Shown: positions 18,288 to 27,246 of the stretch, in pieces | Position numbering within the stretch: the stretch's first letter is position 1 | How the letters are laid out: each line of letters begins with the position of its first letter | Source: Gramella sp. MT6 | GTDB lineage: Bacteria > Bacteroidota > Bacteroidia > Flavobacteriales > Flavobacteriaceae | DNA length: 64,000 nt | Direction of reading: 5' to 3' | NCBI RefSeq assembly: GCF_019357415.1 | Contig: NZ_CP048410.1 | Location: 1,116,001 to 1,180,000 of the forward strand | The notes under the pieces: generated by a model | Databases searched by the model: none | What the model saw: the letters and a program-made list of their open reading frames with translations, nothing else | What the model was told of the DNA's origin: nothing | Position numbers and translations under genes: made by a program

Positions 18288-19217
18288 TTAAAGGTCCTGA
18301 ACGAGTAACCAGGCGGCCTCGTTAGTTCTTTTTACTTCGTATAACTTATTAATGGCTTCTCTTCTTGACTGGTGACTTGAATATACTACTTGATGTAGAC
18401 CATATTTGTTAGCGCCAATATACCTGGCTTTAAAACCGGCATCTCTTAGTTCATCAACTTTCGTATGGGCATTTTCTTCTACTCTAAAGGCTCCAGCCAC
18501 GATATGGTAATTCCCGGATTGTTTTTCTACTTCAAAAGTAACTGCCGGTAAAGGATTGTCAATAACAAAAGTTGCCTGCTGAATCTGTTCCTGCAACTGA
18601 CTTTCAGCTTCCTGTTGTTCCGCGATATTGTGCTTGGAAACCTGGCTGCTGTAAATATTGAGTCCGGCGAAACTTGAAACCCCAAGGGCGATAAGGCCAA
18701 TTGCGGCATATTTAAGTATAGAAGATCTTCTTCTTTCCGGAGTGAATAATAGCGGAGTTTTTTCTTCCAGTTCTTCAACCTGTTTCTTGTACACTTCTCT
18801 TTGTACAGGTAATGCTTTATAAGAAGCAAGCCCGAAAGATTGTGTAAGGAAATTGATGTCGCTGAAAGGCTCAAACTGTAGTTTGTCTTCAGCATCCAGG
18901 TAGAACTTTCCAATATTTGCCAATTCTGCCTTTGCGTCGTTCTGCAGGGAATTTTCCAGGTCGTAAACGAATTCCTGGATCATGTTGTTTGCAGAATTAT
19001 ATTTCACAGATTCCACCTCGGCGATATAGTTCGCTAATAAACCATCATTCTTGATCAACTGCCTGTTGAAAGAGATCACTTTATTAGGTGGATAAAATTC
19101 GTTGGAATTCTCGTCTATATATGCTGACTGCTTTTGCGAAAGAAACGCACCGAAACCGGGCAAGACTACGCATTCGTATCTGTAAAGCAAATCCTGGATG
19201 TGGCTGGAAATATTCAT
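18288..19217 (-). CDS. HU-domain/SPOR-domain membrane protein
   Basis: A 309-residue protein from the ATG at 19217; a TTG nine bases earlier is less likely. The N-terminal region (SSHIQDLLYRYECVVLPGFGAF) resembles the CCDC81-like HU domains of Bacteroidota, a membrane helix lies near 170-190 (YAAIGLIALGVSSFAGLNIY), and a C-terminal SPOR domain (about 235-309, YHIVAGAFRVEENA) is of the kind that binds denuded peptidoglycan at septa. This suggests a protein linking a cytosolic partner or DNA to the division-site wall; that role is inferred. Confidence 0.85.
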   Translation of the reverse strand: MNISSHIQDLLYRYECVVLPGFGAFLSQKQSAYIDENSNEFYPPNKVISFNRQLIKNDGLLANYIAEVESVKYNSANNMIQEFVYDLENSLQNDAKAELANIGKFYLDAEDKLQFEPFSDINFLTQSFGLASYKALPVQREVYKKQVEELEEKTPLLFTPERRRSSILKYAAIGLIALGVSSFAGLNIYSSQVSKHNIAEQQEAESQLQEQIQQATFVIDNPLPAVTFEVEKQSGNYHIVAGAFRVEENAHTKVDELRDAGFKARYIGANKYGLHQVVYSSHQSRREAINKLYEVKRTNEAAWLLVQDL

Positions 19218-19316
19218 TGGTCGCAAAAATATAGGTTATTGGTAGTGGGTTAAAGTTACCCAAAGAATTTTTATTAACAAATGTTTTTTTCTGTAAATTT
19301 ATTCAAATTGGCCTGG

Positions 19317-20417
19317 ATGAATTCTGATGACTTATTATTTGCTTTAGCTCTGCAACATATTCCAAATCTGGGAGATACAACGGCCAAAAAATTATTGAGT
19401 AAGTTCGGGAATGCGAAAAACATCTTCCAAGAAAAAAGATCAAATCTTCTAAAAATTGGGGGCGTTGGACAGATAAGGATACAGGAATTAAATAACTCTA
19501 TTCATTTAAAGGCCGCCGAAGAAGAATTGAATTTTATCGAATCTAATAAAATCAAGGTTCATTATTTTCAAGACAGTGATTACCCTGAAAAATTAAAGCA
19601 TTGCCTGGATGGCCCAATAATTTTATTCTCCAGAGGGAATATAGATCTTTCCCGTAAACGGGTAATTAGTGTTGTTGGAACGCGTAGAGTCACTTCTCAC
19701 GGGACCTCTTTTTGTGAAGAATTAATTGAAAATTTGGCGATTCTGGATCCCGTGATAGTTTCAGGATTTGCCTATGGCGTTGATATCATCGCCCAGAAAG
19801 CTGCGGTGAAAAATGGCCTGCAAACCATAGGATGTCTGGCTCATGGTTTAAATCAGATCTACCCGAAATCCCATAAAAAGTATATGAAAGAAATCGAAGA
19901 GAACGGAGGCTTCTTTACTGATTTCTGGAGCACAGATAAGTTTGACAGGAACAATTTTTTGAAGCGAAACCGTATCATCGCAGGAATCAGTGAAGCTACC
20001 ATTGTCATAGAAAGTGCTGAAAAGGGTGGGGCGTTAGTAACTGCAGATATCGCAAATTCATATGACCGGGAAGTATTTGCAGTTCCGGGCAGACCTTCAG
20101 ATAAATACAGTTTAGGTTGTAATAACCTGATCAAGGCTCAAAAAGCACACGTTCTGACCTCTGCTGCAGACCTGGCCTATATTCTCAATTGGGAAATAGA
20201 AAGTAGACAAGAACCGGTTCAGAAACAATTATTCATAGACCTGGAGGAAGAGGAACAGGTACTTTACGAATTCCTGAAATCCAGTGGTAAAACCGAACTG
20301 GACCTTCTCGCCCTTAATTGCAAGGTTCCTACTTTTAAAGCTGCTTCCCTATTATTGAATATGGAATTGAAAGGGGCGATAAGACCCCTTCCCGGAAAAA
20401 TGTTCGAGGTTATCTAA
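19317..20417 (+). CDS. dprA: DNA-processing protein DprA
   Basis: A 366-residue DprA, which loads RecA on incoming single-stranded DNA in natural transformation. The Rossmann-like core is clear: SVVGTRRVTSHG, VSGFAYGVDIIAQKAA, TIGCLAHGLNQIYP, ESAEKGGALVTADIANSY and VFAVPGRPSDKYS. A helix-hairpin-helix segment (HIPNLGDTTAKKLLSKFG) is at the N-terminus and a winged-helix-like tail at the C-terminus. I use the ATG at 19317 because family members begin near the MNSDDLLFALAL sequence; an upstream ATG at 19281 would add 12 residues. The stop overlaps that of trpS by four bases. Confidence 0.93.
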   Translation: MNSDDLLFALALQHIPNLGDTTAKKLLSKFGNAKNIFQEKRSNLLKIGGVGQIRIQELNNSIHLKAAEEELNFIESNKIKVHYFQDSDYPEKLKHCLDGPIILFSRGNIDLSRKRVISVVGTRRVTSHGTSFCEELIENLAILDPVIVSGFAYGVDIIAQKAAVKNGLQTIGCLAHGLNQIYPKSHKKYMKEIEENGGFFTDFWSTDKFDRNNFLKRNRIIAGISEATIVIESAEKGGALVTADIANSYDREVFAVPGRPSDKYSLGCNNLIKAQKAHVLTSAADLAYILNWEIESRQEPVQKQLFIDLEEEEQVLYEFLKSSGKTELDLLALNCKVPTFKAASLLLNMELKGAIRPLPGKMFEVI

Positions 20418-21382
20418 TACCCTGATTTGGTTCTCACTTTTTTAAGAACTTTATTAGCCACCAGTCTGGCTTTCTCGGCTCCTTTTTCCAAGGCCTTATC
20501 AACCTCTTCTAGATTATTGATATAGTATTCATACTTCTCACGAGGCTGTTCGAATTTATCCTTCACAAGTTCAAAAAGCGCCTGCTTGGCATGACCGTAA
20601 CCGTAATTTCCTCCTTCATAATTCCTGCGCATTTCAGCCGTTTGATCTTCGGTAGCCATAAGTTTGTAAAGGGCAAAAACATTACAGGTGTCGGGATCCT
20701 TAGGTTCCTCCAGCGGAGTACTATCAGTCTCTATACCCATGATCTGTTTCCTGAGTTTTTTATCTGTCTGGAAAATATTGATGGTATTGCCTTTAGATTT
20801 GCTCATCTTTTCACCATCGGTTCCCGGAACATACATAGTGTCTTTTTGAACGTTTGCTTCAGGTATAACAAATACTTCTCCCATTTTAGCATGAAATCTG
20901 GAGGCAACGTCTCGCGTCATTTCCAAATGCTGTAACTGATCTTTCCCTACAGGTACAATTTCAGCATCATATAAAAGTATATCTGCTGCCATCAGCATAG
21001 GATAACTAAAAAGTCCGCTGTTTACATCTTCCAACCTGTCTGCTTTATCTTTAAAAGAATGGGCAAGAGTTAGTCGCTGATATGGAAAAAAGCAGCTTAA
21101 ATACCAGGATAGTTCAGTAACCTGAGGGATATCACTCTGGCGGTAAAAAACACTTCTTTCAATGTCCAGTCCACAGGCAAGCCAGGTTGCAGCTACAGAA
21201 TAGGTGTTCTGCCTAAGAGTTTTGGCATCTTTGATCTGAGTAAGAGAATGCAGGTCTGCGATAAAAATAAAAGAATCATTATCTGGCTGGTTGGCCATTT
21301 CTATCGCCGGCATGATCGCTCCTAAAAGATTCCCTAAATGAGGGGTTCCTGTACTTTGTACTCCTGTAAGTATTCTGGACAT
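20414..21382 (-). CDS. trpS: Tryptophanyl-tRNA synthetase
   Basis: A 322-residue class I aminoacyl-tRNA synthetase. The HIGH-type motif TGTPHLGN is at 11-18 and the KMSKS loop GEKMSKSKGN near 193-202, and the length is normal for bacterial TrpRS. It charges tRNA-Trp. A -7-like box lies about 20 bases upstream of its start on the reverse strand. It is convergent with dprA, sharing CTAA at 20414-20417 for both stops. Confidence 0.97.
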   Translation of the reverse strand: MSRILTGVQSTGTPHLGNLLGAIMPAIEMANQPDNDSFIFIADLHSLTQIKDAKTLRQNTYSVAATWLACGLDIERSVFYRQSDIPQVTELSWYLSCFFPYQRLTLAHSFKDKADRLEDVNSGLFSYPMLMAADILLYDAEIVPVGKDQLQHLEMTRDVASRFHAKMGEVFVIPEANVQKDTMYVPGTDGEKMSKSKGNTINIFQTDKKLRKQIMGIETDSTPLEEPKDPDTCNVFALYKLMATEDQTAEMRRNYEGGNYGYGHAKQALFELVKDKFEQPREKYEYYINNLEEVDKALEKGAEKARLVANKVLKKVRTKSGY

Positions 21383-21402
21383 TGACTTCTTGAATTTTGT
21401 TG

Positions 21403-21410
21403 CAAAGGTA
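21403..21410 (-). promoter_or_regulatory. Probable -7 box (TAnnTTTG) for trpS
   Basis: On the reverse strand TACCTTTG, followed by CAAC, matches TAnnTTTG exactly and ends about 20 bases before the trpS ATG. I see no convincing -33 element. It is divergent from the plsC box at 21444. Confidence 0.5.
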
Positions 21411-21443
21411 ATTTTTTTATAGAATTCACTCGGTTCATTTTAC

Positions 21444-21451
21444 TACTTTTG
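21444..21451 (+). promoter_or_regulatory. Probable -7 box (TAnnTTTG) for plsC
   Basis: TACTTTTG matches TAnnTTTG and ends six bases before the ATG at 21458. If it is the promoter, the message would have almost no leader. The final TTG could be misread as the start codon of plsC. Confidence 0.45.
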
Positions 21452-21457
21452 GAGACT

Positions 21458-22201
21458 ATGAGTTTTATTAAATCGGCGGCAATCCTGTTATGGCGAATCT
21501 GGTTCTATATTCTGATGATCGTCCCGATTGTTATCATGCTACCTTTTTTAATAATTTTCACTTCTTCTGAAAAGTTTTATCCGCAGTTCTTCATATGTGC
21601 ACGTATATGGGCGAAAGTGATCATTTTTGGGATGGGTTTCAGTATAAAAGTTGAAGCCGACGAGATACCGGAAAAGAATAAAAGCTATATGCTGGTAGCA
21701 AATCATGCTTCTATGCTGGATATTATGTTAATGCTAAGCGTGATAAAACAGCCATTTGTTTTTATCGGGAAAATGGAATTGGGCAGAATACCGGTTTTCG
21801 GCTTCTTTTACCGGCGTACCTGTATACTGGTTGACAGAAGTAACCAGAGAAGTGGAATGGAAGCATTTGAACAGGCTCAACGAAGACTGAAACAAAAGAA
21901 CAGTGTATGTATCTTTCCTGAAGGTGGTGTACCAGATGATCAATCAATCATTCTGGACCAATTTAAAGATGGTGCTTTCAGGCTGGCTATAGAACATCAA
22001 ATCCCTATTGTACCCATTACCTTCCACGATAATAAAAAGCGGTTTTCCTATAATACCGTTACCGGTGAACCTGGCAAATTAAGAGTAAAGATCCATAATT
22101 TCATAGATACCAAGAAGCTTAACCTCACCTGCAGGAAAGATCTCAAAGAAAGGACTCATAAGATCATTCTGGAAGAACTTAAAAATCCCAGTTTAAACTA
22201 G
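21458..22201 (+). CDS. plsC: 1-acyl-sn-glycerol-3-phosphate acyltransferase
   Basis: A 247-residue membrane acyltransferase that makes phosphatidic acid from lysophosphatidic acid. The catalytic HX4D motif reads NHASMLDIM and the substrate motif FPEGG is also present; one or two N-terminal membrane helices precede them. I use the ATG at 21458; a TTG at 21449 lies in a probable -7 box. The stop shares CTAG (22198-22201) with the stop of the convergent gene. Confidence 0.9.
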   Translation: MSFIKSAAILLWRIWFYILMIVPIVIMLPFLIIFTSSEKFYPQFFICARIWAKVIIFGMGFSIKVEADEIPEKNKSYMLVANHASMLDIMLMLSVIKQPFVFIGKMELGRIPVFGFFYRRTCILVDRSNQRSGMEAFEQAQRRLKQKNSVCIFPEGGVPDDQSIILDQFKDGAFRLAIEHQIPIVPITFHDNKKRFSYNTVTGEPGKLRVKIHNFIDTKKLNLTCRKDLKERTHKIILEELKNPSLN

Positions 22202-23667
22202 AACTTGAAGTTAAGTCCTGAATAAATTCCGAAGTTAGTTGGCTGAACATCGTTCACACTATTGAACGCATTTAGCTGATATTTGAAAATGGGCTCAACA
22301 CTGATACTGAACTTATCACTGAGATCATAATCCATACCCAGACCAATGTTAGTACTGAAACTGGTGTTATTGATATTTGTGGCTTCTCCCAGGTTAGTTT
22401 TGTTATTTGCAGAGATTAGATCAACCTTATTGTTATCTAAAAATAAACTGCTGGCACCTCCAATTATATTAAGGCCAAACTTTCTATCGATCAGAGCAAA
22501 CTCCAGTTCTAAAGGCACTTCGATATATCCAAATTGCTGGTTTATTTCACCCGGCGTAGCAGACATTGCTGAAACCGAATTGCTGAAATCTCCGCTAAAA
22601 ATTGGCAGGCCATTTCCAGCAGGTTGATTCCCCATAATTTCCAGGTTATCTTCCACCGGACTAATATTTTCAAAACCTATCGATCTGGCCGCAGGAGAAT
22701 AGCTAATGTTCTGAATATTATTGCTGATGTTTACCTTGCTTATTCCTGTCCTGATGCTCAGTTTTTTGGATACCTGATAGGCAACTTTCACGCCGTAAGA
22801 CAATGTAACCTCTGAAGAGGACGCGTTCTCTGAAAATTGATTGGATAATTCATTCCCACTACCAACATTATTGTAAAAAATGGGAGCGGCAAAAGTAGAG
22901 AGTCGCATTTTTTTAGAATTTTCTGCTAATGCTTTTTCCTCTTCCTCCCTGGCTTGTTTTTCCTTCTCTACCTCTGCGAGTGCATTTTCTTCCAGGATAG
23001 ATTTTGTGGTGTCGATCTGCGTTTCCTCTACCTGCGCAATGTTACCGGAAGCTTTATTTACATCTGCTTCCGGTTGAATTGCACTCTTTTCCTTTTCATA
23101 AATCGGTTTAGAAGGATCAGCTTCTGAATTTGCTATTGCTTTACTTTTTTCCTGAGAGCTATTATTCTTATTTTCTTTTTTAGAAATGGAGGAATTCGTT
23201 TTTTCTTTTTCCTGTGCTATATTAGTATCTGCAACTGAAGAAATTGCTGAAGATCCTGTAGAGGATGACCGGTTATTAGAACTTCCATTTTCTTTACCTT
23301 CTTCTTTGTTGGTGTTATTATCGAAAGTTATTTCTTCGGAAGAATCGTTTGAATTGTTGTTGGATTCAGAAACTTCAGTGTTAATGTCAGTCTCGCCTTC
23401 GGTTGTTTCATCAGGATTCTCAAAAACGACTTCAGGTTCTCTGCTTACCTGATTTTCGTTGTCCACAAAAATAAGGCTGGTCACGATAAGAGCTAATACC
23501 GCAGCTACACTGCCTATTTTCATCCAAAGTGGGATGATAAAAGGCCTTTTCTTATCCTTCTTATCAAGTCTGTCAGAGATATTTTCCCATACCTTATCGC
23601 TGGGTTCTCTCTCGAAATCCTTGAATTTCTCTTGATAAATCCGGTCTATGTTCTTTTTTTCCTTCAT
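22198..23667 (-). CDS. Predicted envelope-spanning protein: anti-sigma-like N-terminus, TM helix, C-terminal barrel
   Basis: A 489-residue protein with an unusual layout. Residues 1-42 are charged and cytosolic-looking (EPSDKVWENISDRLDKK), as in small anti-sigma domains. Residues 43-68 form one membrane helix with no signal-peptidase site. Residues 70-255 are low complexity (Ser, Asn, Glu, Lys), with a coiled-coil-like end. Residues about 256-489 are alternating strands like an outer-membrane barrel, ending in GLNFKF with a terminal Phe. The start overlaps the sigma factor stop by four bases (ATGA). The natural reading is an anti-sigma factor joined to an outer-membrane sensor; this is inferred. 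Confidence 0.75.
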   Translation of the reverse strand: MKEKKNIDRIYQEKFKDFEREPSDKVWENISDRLDKKDKKRPFIIPLWMKIGSVAAVLALIVTSLIFVDNENQVSREPEVVFENPDETTEGETDINTEVSESNNNSNDSSEEITFDNNTNKEEGKENGSSNNRSSSTGSSAISSVADTNIAQEKEKTNSSISKKENKNNSSQEKSKAIANSEADPSKPIYEKEKSAIQPEADVNKASGNIAQVEETQIDTTKSILEENALAEVEKEKQAREEEEKALAENSKKMRLSTFAAPIFYNNVGSGNELSNQFSENASSSEVTLSYGVKVAYQVSKKLSIRTGISKVNISNNIQNISYSPAARSIGFENISPVEDNLEIMGNQPAGNGLPIFSGDFSNSVSAMSATPGEINQQFGYIEVPLELEFALIDRKFGLNIIGGASSLFLDNNKVDLISANNKTNLGEATNINNTSFSTNIGLGMDYDLSDKFSISVEPIFKYQLNAFNSVNDVQPTNFGIYSGLNFKF

Positions 23668-24212
23668 ATCGATTGAGCCGAATTTTGAATATTCTGATTT
23701 TTTTCAATCTTATCTTTTAAAGACTTCCTTGCCCTGGCAAGGTTAGACTTAGAGGTTCCTTCTGAAATATTTAGGAACTCTGCAATTTCTTTATGCGAAA
23801 AGCCATCCATAACATAAAGGTTAAATACCTGTCTGTACCTGTCTGGCAAACTTTGTACACACTCCAGAAGAAAATCTACCGAAAGATCTTCAGTTTCGAT
23901 CTCGACCTCTTCCTGTTCCAGATGCTCTTCATTTCTAATTTCGTATACCTTTTGCTGGCGATGTTTCTGAAGCGCTGTATTGATTAGGATCCTTTTCATC
24001 CATCCTTCAAAAGATCCCTGATCCTTGTACTGTGATATTTTTTCAAAAATGGTGATGAACCCATCCTGAAGATTATCTTCAGCCTGCTGATAGTTATCGG
24101 AATATTTAAGGCAAACACCGAACAGCTTTCCCGCATAGATGCGATAAAGCTGTTCCTGTGCCTTTCTATCCTGTTTTTTGCAGTTTAGGATGAGATTCTT
24201 AATCTTAACCAA
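23664..24212 (-). CDS. ECF-type RNA polymerase sigma factor
   Basis: A 182-residue sigma-70 family factor with only regions 2 and 4. Region 2 (about 15-85) includes YQQAEDNLQDGFITIFEKI and GSFEGWMKRILIN. Region 4 (about 115-170) includes LPDRYRQVFNLYVMDGFSHKEIAEFL and NISEGTSKSNLARARKSLK. It should direct RNA polymerase to a small regulon. The overlap with the downstream membrane/barrel gene suggests that protein is its regulator. Targets are unknown. Confidence 0.93.
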   Translation of the reverse strand: MVKIKNLILNCKKQDRKAQEQLYRIYAGKLFGVCLKYSDNYQQAEDNLQDGFITIFEKISQYKDQGSFEGWMKRILINTALQKHRQQKVYEIRNEEHLEQEEVEIETEDLSVDFLLECVQSLPDRYRQVFNLYVMDGFSHKEIAEFLNISEGTSKSNLARARKSLKDKIEKNQNIQNSAQSI

Positions 24213-24237
24213 TATTTTATTTTGATTATATCAAACT

Positions 24238-24699
24238 TTAGCTTGCCGGCTCAATATCCGGTTCTCCAACAGGAACTTCTATAGTTTCATAGATTGGATT
24301 GTCTTCACTATCGTTCCCCGTCCAAAGTTTAAAAATAAAAACTTCATCATCAGAAACATTTTCACTAATCATAAAATTTCGAATGGTACCTTGTTTTGTA
24401 AGACTAGCATCGTCTGTGTTACAATCTGTGAGATCGAGATTGCGGGAAGTGAGCGCATAAATAAAGAATTCCTGCGTACTGTCATCTTCTCTTCCTCCGT
24501 CAAAGCCAAGAAAAGTGTGGCAGGAGGAAGGCAGCTTGTAAGTTAATTTAATATCATAACTCTTACCAGCTTCAAAGTATCCAGGAAATTCTGAATTTGT
24601 GATGGATGCTAATCCATACTCAATGTTCGGAACGTCATCATCGGTTGAACAACTTGAAACAAATATCCCCAGGAGGATAAATAACATTAACTTTTTCAT
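24238..24699 (-). CDS. Uncharacterised lipoprotein upstream of the sigma factor
   Basis: A 153-residue lipoprotein: signal peptide with lipobox VSSC (Cys17), followed by an acidic STDDD stretch and a strand-rich domain with two further Cys (about residues 60 and 93), which could form a disulphide. I do not recognise the domain. It lies 25 bases upstream of the sigma factor gene on the same strand and may be first in that operon, perhaps as part of the envelope signal. This link is only positional. Confidence 0.72.
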   Translation of the reverse strand: MKKLMLFILLGIFVSSCSTDDDVPNIEYGLASITNSEFPGYFEAGKSYDIKLTYKLPSSCHTFLGFDGGREDDSTQEFFIYALTSRNLDLTDCNTDDASLTKQGTIRNFMISENVSDDEVFIFKLWTGNDSEDNPIYETIEVPVGEPDIEPAS

Positions 24700-24761
24700 A
24701 TTTACTATTCATTATTTCTATGTTATAGATGAAATGAAAGTAAAAAGGTTGCGTGTAAAGC

Positions 24762-24783
24762 AAAAAAAATCCCCTTTCGGGGA
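24762..24783 (-). terminator. Intrinsic terminator of recA
   Basis: On the reverse strand TCCCC-GAAA-GGGGA forms a short GC stem followed by a run of eight T, seven bases past the recA stop. It separates recA from the lipoprotein-sigma operon. Confidence 0.85.
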
Positions 24784-24790
24784 CTTTAAT

Positions 24791-25804
24791 TTATTCTTTA
24801 GCGATCTTGATCGCATTTTTGATCTTCTCTTCAAGTTCCTCCATAAGGTCTGGATTGTCTTTTAGCAGTGTTTTTACTGCATCACGTCCCTGACCTAATT
24901 TAGTATCTTCATAGCTGAACCACGATCCGCTTTTCTTTATGATTTCATAATCCACGCCAATATCTATGATCTCACCTATCTTGGAAACTCCCTCGCCATA
25001 CATGATGTCGAATTCTGCAGTTTTAAATGGTGGAGCTACTTTGTTCTTAACAACTTTCACGCGGGTCTTGTTACCCATCACGTTATTGGCGCTGTCTTTT
25101 ATTTGGGTAGACCTTCTAATGTCCAGTCTAACCGAAGCATAGAATTTAAGGGCATTACCACCGGTAGTTGTTTCAGGATTCCCGAACATTACCCCGATCT
25201 TCTCTCTTAACTGGTTAATGAAGATAACCGTACAGTTGGTTTTGCTGATAGATGAAGTAAGTTTTCTAAGGGCCTGAGACATTAATCTCGCGTGAAGCCC
25301 CATCTTAGAATCTCCCATTTCACCTTCGATCTCACTTTTTGGAGTAAGGGCGGCAACCGAGTCGATCACAATAATATCTATCGCACCAGAACGAATCAGG
25401 TTATCGGTAATTTCAAGGGCCTGTTCCCCGTTATCTGGTTGAGAAATGATAAGGTTATCAATATCTACATCCAGTTTTTCAGCATAAAATCTGTCAAAAG
25501 CGTGTTCCGCATCAATAAAGGCTGCAATTCCACCTTTTTTCTGGGCTTCAGCAATGGCGTGTAGAGTAAGTGTGGTTTTACCTGAAGATTCAGGTCCGTA
25601 AATTTCGATCACTCTTCCTCTTGGATATCCTCCAACGCCTAAGGCAAGATCAAGACCTAAAGAACCTGTAGAGATCGCATCTACATCTACTACGACCTGG
25701 TCGCTCATCTTCATCACGGTCCCTTTCCCGTAGGTTTTATCCATTTTATCAAGGGTAAGCTTTAGTGCCTTTAATTTCGCGTCTTTTTCTTTATCGTTGC
25801 TCAT
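24791..25804 (-). CDS. recA: Recombinase RecA
   Basis: A 337-residue RecA. Walker [10 protein letters not shown] is at 70-78, Walker [12 protein letters not shown] near 140, loop 2 region [28 protein letters not shown] near 200, and the C-terminal domain follows. It catalyses strand exchange and repair. It is transcribed alone, with its own terminator. I see no recognisable LexA-type operator in the 198-base spacer upstream, which holds nested inverted repeats instead. Confidence 0.98.
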   Translation of the reverse strand: MSNDKEKDAKLKALKLTLDKMDKTYGKGTVMKMSDQVVVDVDAISTGSLGLDLALGVGGYPRGRVIEIYGPESSGKTTLTLHAIAEAQKKGGIAAFIDAEHAFDRFYAEKLDVDIDNLIISQPDNGEQALEITDNLIRSGAIDIIVIDSVAALTPKSEIEGEMGDSKMGLHARLMSQALRKLTSSISKTNCTVIFINQLREKIGVMFGNPETTTGGNALKFYASVRLDIRRSTQIKDSANNVMGNKTRVKVVKNKVAPPFKTAEFDIMYGEGVSKIGEIIDIGVDYEIIKKSGSWFSYEDTKLGQGRDAVKTLLKDNPDLMEELEEKIKNAIKIAKE

Positions 25805-25887
25805 TTATGTGTTTTATGAATTTGAAATAAGGTCTGCTAAAATAAGATAAGTTTTGCTGCAATACAATATTTATTATTCATGATTTA

Positions 25888-25910
25888 TGGAATTATTCCA
25901 AAAATTTGGA
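25888..25910. repeat. Two overlapping inverted repeats between recA and trhO
   Basis: TGGAAT-T-ATTCCA (25888-25900) is a perfect repeat around one base. TCCAAA-AA-TTTGGA (25897-25910) is a second, sharing TCCA with the first. They lie 84 bases upstream of recA and about 93 upstream of trhO, in the divergent spacer. Such spacing suits a dimeric repressor site. No known operator matches from memory. Confidence 0.45.
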
Positions 25911-25957
25911 CAAGTTGTAATGCGAACATTCGGCTATGGCTTATTAAGGGAAAAATG

Positions 25958-25965
25958 TATCTTTG
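25958..25965 (+). promoter_or_regulatory. Probable -7 box (TAnnTTTG) for trhO
   Basis: TATCTTTG, followed by CAAAA, matches TAnnTTTG and ends 37 bases before the trhO start. No clear -33 element is seen. Confidence 0.5.
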
Positions 25966-26002
25966 CAAAAATTTTCTTTAACACTTAAAATATTAGTATA
26001 GC

Positions 26003-27034
26003 ATGCAACTGTACAATAAATTGAGCGCTAAAGAAAGAGAAGCCCTTTTAGAAGAAGCCGGAGAAGACAGGCTTACGCTCTCTTTCTATGCTTACGCAAA
26101 GATCGGAAATCCCGAACTGTTCAGAAATCATTTATTCATTGCCTGGGACCAGATGGATGTTCTTGGTAGAATTTACGTGGCCCATGAAGGTATTAATGCC
26201 CAGCTTTCAGTTCCTGCGAAACGCTTTGGAGAATTCAAGGCCTTTATAGATGATATCTATTTCCTGGAAAATGTTCGTTTGAATATTGCTATTGAACACG
26301 ACATCAAATCTTTCCTTAAATTAAAAGTAAAGGTTAGAACCAAGATCGTGGCCGATGGATTGAATGACGATACTTTTGATGTCACCAATAAAGGAGTACA
26401 TGTTGATGCTGCTAAGTTCAATGAACTTATTAGCGATCCTAATACGGTTCTGGTGGATATGAGAAACCATTACGAAAGTGAAATTGGTCATTTTCAGGGA
26501 GCTATCACTCCAGATGTGGATACTTTCAGGGATTCATTGCCTATCATAGAAGAAGACCTTAAAGATTACAAGGAAGATAAAAACCTGGTGATGTATTGTA
26601 CCGGTGGTATTCGTTGTGAAAAAGCCAGTGCATATTATAAACATCGCGGATTCAAGAATGTTTATCAGCTTGAAGGTGGTATTATTGAATACACCCGTCA
26701 GGTTGAGCAGCAGAAGCTTGAAAATAAATTCATTGGTAAGAACTTCGTTTTTGATCACAGACGTGCCGAGCGAATTTCAGAAGATGTAATTGCACAGTGT
26801 CATCAATGCGGAAAACCTTGTGATACTCATGTAAATTGCGCTAATGAAGCCTGTCATTTACTATTTATTCAGTGTGAAGAATGCGCTGAAAAAATGAACA
26901 ATTGCTGTTCAGACGATTGTAAGGAGATAGCTTCGCTGCCATACGAAGAGCAAAAAGCTTTGCGAAAAGGTAAGGGAGCCAGTAATAAGATCTTTAAAAA
27001 AGGAAGATCTGAAGTTTTGCGATTTAAGCAATAG
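26003..27034 (+). CDS. trhO: tRNA uridine(34) hydroxylase, rhodanese type
   Basis: A 343-residue rhodanese-domain protein of the TrhO/YceA family, which makes 5-hydroxyuridine at the wobble base of some tRNAs. An N-terminal acylphosphatase-like region (HEGINAQLSVP) is followed by the rhodanese domain with VDMRNHYESEIGHFQGA and the active-site loop MYCTGGIRCEKA (Cys199). The tail has several Cys pairs (QCHQCGKPC, CEECAEKMNNCC) that may bind zinc. The length is normal for the longer members of the family. It is probably a single-gene transcript. Confidence 0.92.
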   Translation: MQLYNKLSAKEREALLEEAGEDRLTLSFYAYAKIGNPELFRNHLFIAWDQMDVLGRIYVAHEGINAQLSVPAKRFGEFKAFIDDIYFLENVRLNIAIEHDIKSFLKLKVKVRTKIVADGLNDDTFDVTNKGVHVDAAKFNELISDPNTVLVDMRNHYESEIGHFQGAITPDVDTFRDSLPIIEEDLKDYKEDKNLVMYCTGGIRCEKASAYYKHRGFKNVYQLEGGIIEYTRQVEQQKLENKFIGKNFVFDHRRAERISEDVIAQCHQCGKPCDTHVNCANEACHLLFIQCEECAEKMNNCCSDDCKEIASLPYEEQKALRKGKGASNKIFKKGRSEVLRFKQ

Positions 27035-27246
27035 GGTTGTTTTCTAAAATGGTGGTGCCAATTAATATTGGTATATTTACTGTTGAAAATTTTTATGAAC
27101 CTCAAGGAGGTGCTTTATATAGCGTGTTTGGCTAAAATTTAGCCTGTTGAAGATGAAGGAGATTCTGCGATAATTACCTGAATGGTAGGACAGAATGATG
27201 AATAAATCGAAACGCCTTAAAGTAACTTCCTCAATATATATAATAT

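Noticed and set aside
21449..21457. TTG start for plsC
   Set aside because: It overlaps a -7-like box; the ATG nine bases later gives a normal PlsC.
27130..27144. Palindrome GGCTAAAATTTAGCC upstream of ricT
   Set aside because: A short AT-rich stem with a one-base centre, no T tract and no link to a promoter; likely chance. The rest of the 212-base spacer shows no gene.
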